A DNA stretch of 64,000 bases, from the NCBI RefSeq assembly GCF_945859685.1, contig NC_079148.1, positions 36,901,946 to 36,965,945 of the forward strand. The letters are read 5' to 3'. Numbering within the stretch: position 1 is the stretch's first letter; each line of letters begins with the position of its first letter. The translations under genes and the position numbers were made by a program. Below are positions 11,362-23,700 of the stretch, in pieces. The notes under the pieces were generated by a model. That model was not told the DNA's origin. It worked only from the letters and a program-made list of their open reading frames with translations, and ran no database searches. This DNA comes from Eupeodes corollae (lineage: Eukaryota; Arthropoda; Insecta; Diptera; Syrphidae).

Positions 11362-13690
11362 GGTTAGGTTAGGTTAGGTTATAGTGGCTGTGCAAGATGG
11401 AAACGGACACACTTAGGCCAGTTAAATGGCCCATTGTGATACCACATGAATCTTGAGGCTTATACTCCTAAGCTCAATGGAACCAGTTTGAGTCTTTTAC
11501 GAAACGTGAGAGGCTGATTATACCGATATAATTTAAATCGTTTAGATCGTTAAAGAAGACTTCTCCTAGGTAATTTTTGCATTTTCGAGCCCGAGCATGG
11601 CATGTGCATAGAAGATGAAGAACTGATTCCTCCTCTTTCTCGTCCATTAAGCTTCTGCAAAAGTAATTTGAGAATACGCCTAGACTCGTGGCGTGCTTTC
11701 CTATTAGACAGTGTCCAGTTATGACACCTATTATCGAGCTTATATGCGATCTGCTTAGAGAGAGCAAATACCTTGAATGTTTTAAATCCAATATTGGCCA
11801 GATGTTTTTTGTGACTTGACAGCTGGTGATGTTGTTCCACCTGGTGCCTGCCCTCCTCACAGCGTCTTGCATTAACAGCAGTTTACAAGTAGCGATTGGT
11901 ATGCCAGTACTTGCCAAACGTGGTAGGATGGGCTGTAGTATACCGTTCCTGGCGAGTTCATCTGCCTTACAGTTACCTGGAATGTCTCTATGGCCCGTTA
12001 CTCAGAAAAGTTGAATATCGAGAGTTATGGACTGTTATAGAGTTTGTAGATCAGAGTCCAGAGATTTGATAGCAGCCTGGCTGTCAGAGAAAATACGGAT
12101 ATCAGATGTTGATATCACGTTTTCTTTGAGCCAAGACAAGACTTCTTTTATCGTCAAAAGTTCCACCTGGAACACGCTACAATGATTGGGAAGGCGGAAT
12201 GAGAGACTTAATTTCAGTCGTTCAGAGTATACCAACTCCACCAACCCCTTCTTTTGTTTTTGACCCATCTGTATAGAAATGGATTGACTCATCTTCCATA
12301 AATGTCCTATCCTCCCAAAAATATCTGGGAGGTATAGAAATCTGGAAGTTTCTGTCGAATCGCAGTTGGAGGATGGTGTAGTCTGCGTGCTTTGGAATTG
12401 ATTTTAAATAATTTTGAATCATGGAGTGGCCAATGTTGTTGTTAGTCCACTGCGACGAAGCTTTGAGGCGAATGGCAGAGTTTGCTGCTATTTGTTTGAT
12501 AAATATTTCAATAGGTGTTAGGTAGAGTAAGGCGTCCAGCGCCGCAGATGGGGTCGTGTGAAGCGATTCGCTTATACATATGTAAGCTGAACGTTGGATT
12601 TTATTTAACTTATATCTGTTTATACCTTTCTCAAAAGCAATCCACTATACTGCTACACCGTACATTAAAATCGTTCTGATTACCGATGTGTATAGCCAAT
12701 GCGTGATTCTGGGTTGTAAGCCCCATTTATTACTAATACCTTTTTTGCAAGAAAAGAGAGCGTCAGTAGCTTTTTTTACTCTTTCCTGTACGTTGCGTTT
12801 CCAATTTAGTTTTTTTTATCTAAGACAAGACCCAGGTATTTAGCCTCGTCAGAGAATTTTAATATAGGGGGGGTTGACAAATGGAATTTTGTATCTCCTC
12901 GAAAATAAGACTAAATCGGTTTTGTGTGGGTTAACACCCAGTCCCCACCGATCAGCCCAAAGAATTAGTCTGTCTAAGACATTTTGTAGGAGTTCTATTA
13001 GGGTGTTAAGATGCTTTCCTGAAACTGCTATAACAACGTCCTCTGCATAGGCTATTACTCTGAAACCCTTCTCATCCAAACTAGTTAGGATTTTATTTCA
13101 GAGTAGAGGGGATAGAACACCACCTTGCGGTGTCCCTCTACTAACGAATCGTCTGCCAGAAGAGTTGCCCAGTTTTGAGTTAATTATTCTTCTAGTAAGC
13201 ATTAAATTAATGAACTTCCGAAGCGAACTCTCTACATTTATATATTTTAGTGCAGATGTGATTGCAGATGTGTCCACGTTATTAAAGGCACTCTTTATGA
13301 TGGAGGGAATATTCGACGGTGCGTACTAAAGTGTGTAACGCTGTTTCCACCGATTTACCTTTACACTAGGCATGTTGAGACGAAGACAGAAGTCTTATAT
13401 CCAGTAAATGGATATCAATCAATCTTTCCAAGGTCTTAAGAAGGAATGATGATAGACTTATAGGTCGTAGATCTTTAGGATTGATTTGCGAGCATTTTTT
13501 TAGCTACTTTGGGTATAAAAACAACTTTAATTTCTCTCCATGTCGAGGGAACATCGACCAGTTAAAGACAGCTGGTAAAAATTGCCTCAAGGATTGGTGC
13601 AATTATGTCAGAAGTCTTTTGTAGCTCGGCTGGTATTATTCCATCTGGTCCTGCAGATTTAAATGGTTTGAAGCTTATTTTCTAAATATC
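11362..13690 (-). mobile_element. LOA-like non-LTR retrotransposon, 5'-truncated copy (LOA-1)
   Basis: On the minus strand this is the 3' half of the element seen complete at 39.6-44.4 kb: RT from about 13690, RNase H at 12422-12035 (YTDGSK, then SDSQAAIKS) and a C-terminal region with a CHARARKCKNYL segment. The RT catalytic box reads YAED instead of YADD (within 13079-12849). Frameshifts and stops separate the pieces, so it is a pseudogene. The 3' end carries TTAGG-type repeats at 11362-11381 (CCTAA on the element strand). The left junction in RT shows it is 5'-truncated. Confidence 0.85.
12035..12422 (-). pseudogene. RNase H domain of LOA-1, frameshifted
   Basis: Two overlapping frames (12422-12222 and 12292-12035) together give an RNase H type I domain. 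FYTDGSK carries the first acidic residue, VELLTIKEVLSWL the Glu helix and FSDSQAAIKSL the next Asp. A frameshift near 12240 splits them. This domain removes template RNA during target-primed reverse transcription in I/LOA-group elements. A similar piece is at 34614-34802. Confidence 0.8.
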
Positions 13691-13719
13691 AAGTCAATCG
13701 TTCCAAGACAGTCAGACGG

Positions 13720-13815
13720 ACGGAATCAGGGGACCCACTTTTCTCGACTTCTCTGCAAATTTAATGTCATGTTGGACTAAAATCTCCAGTTGGATTTTTT
13801 TAAGGACTACAACAA
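13720..13815 (-). repeat. dispersed repeat family B, copy 2
   Basis: GGGGACCCACTTTTCTCGAC and the following GACTAAAATCTCCAGTTGGA match, in reverse, the copy at 57.6 kb and copy 1 at 3.95 kb. It abuts the truncated left end of LOA-1. Confidence 0.55.
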
Positions 13816-13840
13816 TTTCCATTTAGTTCATATATGTTGC

Positions 13841-14005
13841 AAGTAAAAAGAGGCTGCGTGGATCTACATTGATATCTCTACAAGTTTGACAACATTTTGT
13901 CTATGATAAGTAAAAAGAGGCTGAGTTTATGTACATTGATAACTTTAAATTTTTGTCCATCTGTTGATATCTCTACAAGTTTGACAACATTTTGTCTATG
14001 ATAAG
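13841..14005 (+). repeat. local tandem duplication with a 40-bp exact repeat
   Basis: The stretch 13871-13910 (starting GATATCTCTACAAGTTTGAC) recurs exactly at 13966-14005. The preceding AAGTAAAAAGAGGCTG at 13841 recurs at 13908. The units overlap with a shift of 67-95 bases. It is noncoding. Confidence 0.8.
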
Positions 14006-14009
14006 ATAA

Positions 14010-17000
14010 AAGTTTAAAATCAGAACCGTTCTTTGTTCTTTATTATGTTTAGAAAGTTGTCAATTAAATTGTTTCTGAAAAGTTAACAACAATATTTAAG
14101 TTAAGGTTTGATTTTAATATTTTTTTTCGTCTTCGAGATATTCGAGTCTAAAATTTGCTGAAATTTGAAATTGGTTTCAAACTGATTTTATCTTATGAAA
14201 AATATCGTTTTTAACTTTGGTTACTTCTTTAGACAAATCCAGCTGAAAATATTTTTACATTGGATTTCCAACTTTTTTCATCTTACACCAAATATTGTTT
14301 TTAAGTTTTGCTATATTTTCTAAAAAAAAAGAAGCATTTTAAGATACAAAAACGATCGTTTTAAGACAAATTAAAAAGTTTTCAAAGACTTAAAGACATT
14401 TTCCTTTCAAATACATCATTACTTGAAAAGATTTTACCAAGCTTTAACTTGACAATTTTCTATTCTTCTACGAATTTTTGGGGCTATTATTTTTTGTTCA
14501 ATAAAAGAAATAATTTTCTTTTATCTATTCAGCAGAATAGTAGCAAAGGTTCAAGAGTTTCGATTAAGTCGTAAATTTTGTTTTTTGTTTTACTGATGCA
14601 AGTGCATGAATGCATATTTTTTATTTGTATTGCTCGAACCTTCCAACTTCTCAGATAAGTATTTTGAGCACCTGAAGGCATATAAACTGTCAACATTTAC
14701 ACTAATTTTCTTAAACATTTGATTTCTATTTGCTTGTTCTTGAATTTACAGAAATCCGTAAACGATAAGCACATTATTATCAATTGAACGCTATTAACAC
14801 ATTTTCAACAATTACCGTTAACGTTTCTTATTGATGTTTCATTTGAGTTATTCTAAATTCGGCCTTGAAATTTCCATCTTATTAACGAAGTGTCTAAAAA
14901 TGTATCAATTTTGATCCTACCCAATTTAAATTGAATAATTTAATTTTCAATTTCGTAGACTGACTCATAGCTTTATTTATTACAAGCAAAATCGATAACG
15001 AAGTATAAGAAGTCATTAATGTTTATACCCACTTCTTCTTCTACACCCTCCACTTCTACCAAATTCTATCATTCAATGACGAAAAGGAATTCCGCCATCA
15101 AACAAAATATACATACCTAACTTTGTATCCCTCGCTGGTATTTATCATCTCATCATTTTAACATTTTCCTTTTTATTATTATTTTTACTACCGAATTCGC
15201 TGTGGCACACACAAAATTTGATTTAGGAACATCAATCAAAATTATTCAGCTGTGCTTATTTATATTGAAATATAATAAACACACAAATACCCATAGATAT
15301 TAAGAACCTACCAAGTGCTTTCCCTTCACCGACTACCGAAAGATAAAAAATTGTAGGCTTCTCGCAGATGGTGTCAATAAAATATTAGACAGAAAAAATA
15401 CAGAAAATAAAAATAGGGTTCTTCTTCTGAGACTTAGACTGACCATATCGCTATCAACGCATCGGTGTCGTCAACCATTAAAGTCAATTTTGATTCAATT
15501 TACCCGAAAGTTGATTTAGCTGTATATAAATCTTGATATGTCTATGAAATAGCTAAATCAACTTTCGGGATCACTAAACTCTAACGATAAGTCAAGTGAA
15601 ATTGTGTAAATTCAATTTAGGTGATATTAAGAACAGCTCTGTCGAGATTATTTTCCTTTTTCAATTCAAAGGACTCGTCCTTCTATTTAGTTAAAGAAGT
15701 TCTTAAAGGAAATGGAATTGTTTCAGGAGGTGAGGGTGAAAGATGAGAGAGTGTGAATTTCGTGCCCTATGAAGCAAAACGACCTTTACAAACTACCTTA
15801 GTTAACTACACCAACTTTTGTATAACAGAGGGTAAGAGAAGGCTAAGGTGCTACTTTTTGGGTGGAAATGTTTATACAAGGAGGTCTAGAAAAGTTTAAG
15901 TACCTATCTCTCTCTTGTTAAAGCCTTAACTTAATAGGGTTCACCTGTCAGATAATAGATACAGAAGATATGTTTTTGTACAACACTCAGACACAGCTGT
16001 TTTAGGTTGATATTAGTTTTAGTTTTTTTTTCATAAAGGTTTTGCTAGGTACATTTTGAGCTAGAAAATATAATAAAGAGAAATACAAATATTAAATTCT
16101 TTCTTATTAAAATTGAGAACTAAGACTGTGTAAAAACCTTTAAGCCTTGAAAATGTTCAATTTAGGCAATTGCAATTTTATAAAAATGAACGCCATATTT
16201 TTAAGTTGGCACAAGATTTAAAACATATCCTTAGTTTTTTACGTTGAAGAACAAGCTGAACAAATAAATATATGTCAGCAAGGATATTTTACGAATGGAA
16301 AATAATCCATTCATAGAAAAAAGCGACGTTCCTAACATTTGATGTAAACTTTTAAGATAACAAAAGTGACAGTTTTTTCAAAAACAATATTCAATAAGAG
16401 GTTTCTTTATGATGATGTGATGCAACTAAAACTTATAAAACTGGTTGACAAGGTTTTATTTTTGACAATCAAATAACACTTTTCCAATTGGTTTTGATTG
16501 CCTTAATGGCTGAAACACAAACACGCTTCAGCTTCGGCTTCGCCTGACGTTTACGAGTTCAGCCATAGGAATTCAATGCATGCTATCACAATGGAGCTTC
16601 GACCTCACGTTTCGTTTGACAACCGTAAGGAAAAAAACGTAATGTAAAGTAATGTGACTGCAAACGGAAGCTCTAGTGCACCTGTAAAAAAATGTCAACA
16701 AACAAAATATTTGCTCTTTGGAGGGATGAAATAATAGAAATGTCATTCAAAGCAACCTCGAAATCCGACTCTAAAATTACTTTCATTACGTAAGGTTTTT
16801 GAGATATTCCTTTTAAAAGTTCAAAAAACACATACATAAGGGGTTTTTGAAGTTTTTTTTCATTGAGTAGCTTTTTTCAATTAAATAAGCGATCTTAATC
16901 AAAATCTAAAAACTCTTTTTTCAATATTCGCTTGAAGTATACATAGTCCTTCATCAAATTTTCGAAAAATCTTCATAAGTTGCAGCTGTCTTACAAAAAT

Positions 17001-17430
17001 CTGAAAGAAACCCTAAACCATTTATGCTAAAATGGTTTTCAACAGAAAAAGTCAAAACAGTATGGAAATTAACTTTTATTAAAATTTGAAATAAAGGATA
17101 AGTAGATATTCTTAAGTCAACTATTTTTTAAATACAAGTTCTTAGACACTCTTTTCTAAGTGATTTAGCCAAATCATTATATTTTACAGGTTAATGAAAA
17201 CTATCGTCGTAATTAATTTAATTCAAATCTCGGAATTACTTGTTGTGTTTTGAATATAAAGTTAATAAATTTATAAAATTCCGAGTATGTACGTAGTCAT
17301 ACTTAAAAACTTGACTTCAGAACAATTGTGCACATTTCCAATACCTCCTAGAATTATGCAACATAATTTATGTTGAATACTTAAATTCTTCCGCGCCTAG
17401 AAACAAAATGCACAAAACATAATCTTCAAA
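14010..17430. other. noncoding stretch between the repeats and MCT-C
   Basis: AT-rich sequence without coding frames. It holds a perfect 19-bp inverted repeat (15503-15569). Short segments near 15030-15130 and 15720-15900 have more balanced composition, and 16500-16690 is GC-richer (GCTTCAGCTTCGGCTTCGCC) and looks like a short interspersed element. I could not assign any of these. Confidence 0.4.
15503..15569. repeat. perfect 19-bp inverted repeat with 29-base loop
   Basis: CCCGAAAGTTGATTTAGCT at 15503-15521 is the exact reverse complement of 15551-15569. The loop is AT-rich. It could be the terminal repeats of a tiny foldback element or a hairpin in a transcript. No coding sequence is near. 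Confidence 0.85.
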
Positions 17431-17434
17431 GTCA

Positions 17435-17440
17435 TTTATT
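17435..17440 (-). terminator. possible polyadenylation signal of MCT-C
   Basis: TTTATT on the + strand (AATAAA on the minus strand) is about 305 nt beyond the MCT-C stop codon. It would give a 3' UTR of about 330 nt. No clear signal is closer. Confidence 0.3.
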
Positions 17441-17745
17441 CGGTACAAAAATACTTTACTTAAGCATTATGAAGCCGCAATTTTTGAATTTTAAACTCAA
17501 CAGTCTTTTTCAAATAAACAAAGAACTACACTGGACAGCTTATTATTATTTTTCTAAAGCAAATTATATCCAATCTTGAAATACTTATGCTGACCAGTGT
17601 TATTTACATTATCTCTAAGACTATCCATACAAAATTGATGGAACTTTTTGGAAAATCCCAATTAAATTGAGCTTGATAATAATTAATCCACCTAACTAGA
17701 AATATTTAACAAAACAAAAAATATAAATATTATTATAAAGAACAA

Positions 17746-20700
17746 TTATTTAATTTCTTCAGTTGTTTGTTGTATTACTACTGCTTCGTTTTCTTCTTCT
17801 TCTTCATATACTTTTTCACGTTTCTTCTTTTGTTTATAAAAATCTTCTAAGAACCATGCAATGACGACCATGAAGCACATCGCATTCATCCAATGGAGTG
17901 TAAATGTGTAATTAGTTGCATCCCTCACAAGACCTTAAAAATGATAAAAATTAGGAGAAAATTATTGAGGCGGAAAATTTGGTTCTTTAAAAATTCTATG
18001 AGCTTTAAGATTTCGTATTAAGACATTTTAAAATCTGCTTACAATGGGCATTTGAAATATTTCATGGTATTAAACACCTTTTTTGAAATTATGAAAAGAA
18101 GTTTTGAGCGGCAGATTCAAACTCCAATTTTCTTGGAATTTAGCAGAAATTGAAATTTAATAATCTAAAACATAAAAAAACGAAAATTGGAACCATTTTT
18201 ATAAGGCTTCTAATTTTTGTACAGTTTTGAAATAATTAAATTTAAATATGTATAGTCGCTCTAAAAGTAGTAGCAGACAGAATTACAATTCGAAACGTAT
18301 AAAATTCAACATTTTCGGACCAAATTATACAAAACTAAACACTATTTTAAATTTGTGGAGAAACTTAATTTTAAGAAAGCTGTCAAAGTTAATGACATTA
18401 AAATCATGTAAATTTAAATCTGGGCTCACGAAATTTGGAATAGAAATTTTTATGTCAAAGAACTAAATATTATTTTCTATAATTTTGAAACATTCTTAAT
18501 TTTGGTCAAAAGTTGAAGGACAATATTTAAAATACTTCATTTTTAAACAATTGACTAAATTATGCGTAACCTAATATGTGTCATGATCATGATACGAATT
18601 AAAAATTACTGATTAAAAAATAAACTTTACCAATTATTGGTCCACAAGTCAATGTAAATACTCCTGACAAGAGTAACTGCAATCCAGCTGCAGCAGGAAG
18701 TCTCTTCAGCGGCACATATCCAGGAATTATAAGATTCCAAAAGACAACTCTCATTGCCTTACTCAAACCCATCCAACCGAATGCGATCAAAACCACCGTA
18801 AAATTTCTACTATGAGCCACAATAGCTCTCCCAAAAGCCATTCCCACAATACCGGCCAAAAAGAAGACCTTATTGTCAAATTTCATCTTCGCCGTTATGA
18901 AAGGTATCAAAAACCGTATTGCCATATCACACGCCGCCAACATTGACATAGCGGCAGCAATTTGGCTATTATCAAATCCAAAGTCATTCAATATGAACGG
19001 CGTCAAAATGGCGAAATTGATTTCAGTGAAACTTATTACAGTCAAACCCACAGCCAGATTGACGAATGTGAAATCTCTCAAAAGATCGAGATCGAAGAAT
19101 ATCGAAATTCTCTCGAAGATGGAAAGTTTCTTTTCCTGCTGTTTATCGTCATCATCCTGCTCTTCGGGAGACTTTTCCAGGAACTGTTTTTCCTCTGGGA
19201 GAGGAAGTTCTCTGAGTGGCTCCATCAGAGGTTTGCTCATTGAAATTGAGAGCTTTGGAGTCCTCGGCCTTATTGCTGGTGTGTTAGCCGGGGTACCATC
19301 ATTGATCTTGTAACTTACTACAGTCCCCACCGAACTATGACGTCTTCCCAATCTTTCCAGAGTATTCTTCGAGCCATACCATCCGTCGTTTGCTCTTGCC
19401 ATCATAGGCGTTTCAGGATCAGCTGCATGATCGAGTATCTGATGGTGATCAAGCTCGATATCTGACATCTTTCGCCCAGCCTCGAGATTTACCTTGGGTT
19501 TTTTCACATGCCATTTGACAGGTTGGTAAATGCACGCACAAGCCAGATTATGAAGCGATATACCACTGTAGAATAGAACAGCTCCAGAAACACTATATTC
19601 TGTCATAAGGAATGTAGAGAGGTACGGCAGACCGATGGGCCCCAGGCCAGCTACGGTGAACTGATACGCAGTAGCAGCTCGTCTTTTTATTTTGAAATAT
19701 GTGTTGACAGCTAACGAAGACGATGAAACCATAAGACCACGTCCAATGCCTGCAGAAATAATGGAAGAAGTTTTGTTTTTTTTTTTTAATATGAGAACTA
19801 CAAACGAATTTATCTTACTTACCATAAATTACGGAAATGGTCAAAAGGTATAAAATAAAGGAGTCAGCTAGGACTGTTCCGGATAGACCAATAAATATTA
19901 AGAACGCCCCAGTTATAGCACATTGTCGGTAAGAAAAACGTCGAAACAATGGACCATTGAAGAGACCTGAAATGAAAAGCGTTTTTAACAAGTACCTTAA
20001 ACAAAAATCTTATGTCAAGAAAAAAAACTCGAATCATATTCATTGAACTTAAATGTTTGTACTTTTTAGTAAAAGTATTTATGATGATTTAATAACTAAG
20101 GCACCGTGCACAAGTGCAGTTTTTGTTTTGATGACTTAAGTGAAAGATCACCTTAAAAACAATATGCAAGAACTCGTAATAAAAATTGGGATGATCGTTT
20201 GAAATCTGTTACACCCACAATTATTTGTAATGTCTTATGTTTTTTTTTAATTTTTTGTTTAACCTGTGGTAAAGTAGATGGCATTCGAATTAATATGTTT
20301 AAAAGACATAATAAGTTGGATTTTTAAATCACGCCATAATACCGTGTGAACTACTATGGACGGCCTTTGCTTCACAGATATAAATTCATAAATTGTACGC
20401 ATGACTTACTTTAGCAAAAGTTATTAATTTAAAAACTCCGTATTTTTTATTATATTAAATAATTAATTGTTATGATAACCATAGCTGATGTCATCATTGT
20501 GATCTTAGATTACTAAAAAAATTAAATTATTCTTTTTACCTGTACATGCAGATACAGCTTGTTGTGTATTAATTATAGTTGTCATCTGTGAACTACTTAT
20601 TCCTATTTCCTTAAATCTATCTCTAAATAATATGCCAAATTGCTGCATTATTGGAAATGTGACTAACTGAAATTAGAAGATGGAAATAATAAGAAAATAT

Positions 20701-23700
20701 AATAACAAAAAAAGAATAAAGACAAATTCCAAAATACCTAGCAATATATTAAAAAAAATACATTTATTAACACTCCGGTTCACATGATAAGGGATACATA
20801 AATAGGAAATACAAAAAAGAAAAGACTTCAACAAAACATTTAAAGTGTGACTGTTCACCTAAGCGTACCATTTATTTAAATGTTTTGCCGTTTTAAATTA
20901 AAATACAAATTAAGCAATTATATATTTTGTTTTTGATTTTATTTTAATATTGAAAACAATTTTCTATCACAGAAAGATTTGATTTCAGAAAACAATTCAA
21001 AAACAAAAGTATTCATTTTTATTACAACTTAAGGTAAAGGTAAAGTTTTCAGTTTTGGAACACTCTGAAGACACAGAAAGACGTCGGGAACATAAACTTT
21101 TAGTTTTGCAAAAAAAACTTAAGTAAAACAACATTTAAAAAAGTTGTAAGGGATTCAAGCTGAAACGAGTTAGAATTTGGCCTTCCTGCTGTAACTTATT
21201 CCAGTCTATCCTGTCTGCCAATTACCCGAAATAATTTTGAAAACACAATTTCACACACAACACAATTTCTTCTTATAATTACAGGTCAAAAATCAATCTT
21301 TGGTATTTTCTTATAGGTTTAGGAATTTAGAAATCAAAATTTGTGTTCTTCGTAGCATACAATTATTAACTTCCCAAAGGAAGTTATTGTAATTGGTCCG
21401 ATTTGTTGAACTGAAAATTTTGACATTTCTCGACGTTTAAAGGCCCCTAGAGTCCAAGAAAAATGTTGTTAGAGAGATGTTTGTGCGTGCGTGTGTGCTG
21501 TTTGGGAATTTTTTTCATTGTAGAAAGCTCAGGAACCAGTAGAGACATCGACTTCGTATAGGTTTTGTGGTACAAATAATAGTACAGAATGATGCAGAAA
21601 AGACTTTTAAAAAATTGAGTTTATATTTTTTTTGTACCATATACATATTTATATTATTTATTGTAACGTAATACCAGGCAAGTGTATTTTTAGAAAATAA
21701 AGTCCAACTAACGCCTATTTTTATAAATTAAAAAACTATACTATAAAAAAAATTAAAACCTACAAAAAAAACATTACTAAAACTTTGAAAGAATTTACTT
21801 TCGAATCAAAATTGTATCTCACAGAAAACATTGTTTTCAAAATTTAATAAATCTTATATATATAAAAGAAAGTCGCGCTTGTTACAACACTTATAACTCG
21901 AGAACGACTGCACCGATTGCCATGGTTTTTGATTTGTTGGATTTTTTTCCGTCCCGAATAAAAGAATACATCTTAAAAACAATGAAAACTCGATATGTGT
22001 AATGAATACTTAATCATTTCAATAGATGCTGATTTGTTTATTACATGTCAAACATTTGTTATCCAATCCTATCAAATAGTGTAAAAACTATTTTTTTTTG
22101 GAGCTTATGGCCTCGTTGCTGAGACCTTTAAGCCACAACTTTATTTTTTGCTGAAAACATCATGTGTGCGTTCAGAAATGTATTTTTGTAAAATATATAC
22201 CAAGTTCAGGTACTCTTTATTTGTTTGTTTTAGACATTAATTTTTGAAAATTATTTATTAATTATTTAATTTTTAATTCTCGAAAATTGTCCTTTTATAG
22301 GTTGTCTATGATTTTTCTTGATAAGCTATTCATACGTAGTGGTTATATACTCTTTGAGCTATTGTCTATGTCTCGAAAGTTCAAGCACTGTTATTATATT
22401 AGGTGATTTTATGCGAGTGCACATTTTAATAACAATGCCCCGTCCTACAAGATCTAATCTTTCCCAGCGAAGCCGTAATGCAATTAGGCAACGGAGTATG
22501 GTGAGTCAATTATCTGATGGAGAACTAGAAATTGCACGAGAACAGCACCCCGTTAGTATTGATCAAAGAAGGGCTTTATTTCGTGCTTATCAAACACAAG
22601 AGCAAAGAGAGGCAGCCCGTGAAACGGCTAGGTTAGAAACGAGAAATCGTCGAGCTTATCGTATAGGAATAATCTTCAAAGTGCAAGAAGAAATGGTTCA
22701 AGTATTGATTTGAATCGAGCAGCGTTTCTGTATGATTGCACCATCGACTACAGCTTGCATCGTTTAGTTTGCATTGGTCCAATGGACGTTGTTTGCCAGC
22801 ACTGCTCAAGCATTGAAGTTTGCTGGTGAAACGCCTGTTTGTGCTGCCTTAGTGGTAAAGTGAAATTGCCATTATTGGTCCCGCCACCGGAGCCATTATG
22901 TTCCCAGCTTTATGACGAAACACTAAAATCACGACATATTCTAGCGAATACTCAAAAATACAATGTCTGTTTCCAAATGACTTCATTTGGGGCTGAAATA
23001 CTCGAAGAACACGGATATAATCCATCCGACATTTAAGGTAATTTACGTTAAAAACTTTATTTTCTATCATTGTAAAAAAAATCTGAAGTGTAGTTTGTTA
23101 GATTTCTGTATTTGTCTCTGAAATAAAAATGGCATGTTTTTATTTGAAAAAAAAGTGTTTGTAAAAAAAGTGTTTGTATATCTAACTATAACTATGGTTG
23201 TGACTTAACAGATTCAAGGCCAGATTTTCCATTGCATTGGATCATTGCAACCTATAGAAGATGCACAGCATAAATTCTTGCAAATATACTTCATGGAAGA
23301 ACAACTTGACCGGCGTCAAGGGATCAACACAGCTATAAAAAGAGCAATTATCCAGGATCTGCAGGATATGCTTTATGAAAATCATGCATTGGTCAGGCTG
23401 TTCAAGACTGCTTTAGAGCGCATGCCAAGTGATGACTATAAAGTTGTGATCAGAGCAGATAAACGACCAGCTGGAACACATGAACGTACATTTAATGTAA
23501 AAACTTGGAAACACGTGATATTGTACTTACACGACACAATACTGGGCAAACTACAAAGAATATATGAAACACACCGTTCATATGACGCGTTACAATACCC
23601 GCTGATGTGTTGGTAAGGAGATCACTTTCATATCAAAATGATTAATCCATTGAATATTAAGATCAATACAATGGCGGATCCACGGGGGGGTCGTAGGGGT

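Noticed and set aside
18873..19313. Open frames on the + strand across the long MCT-C exon
   Set aside because: They are shadows of the minus-strand coding exon, which has the conserved SLC16 sequence.
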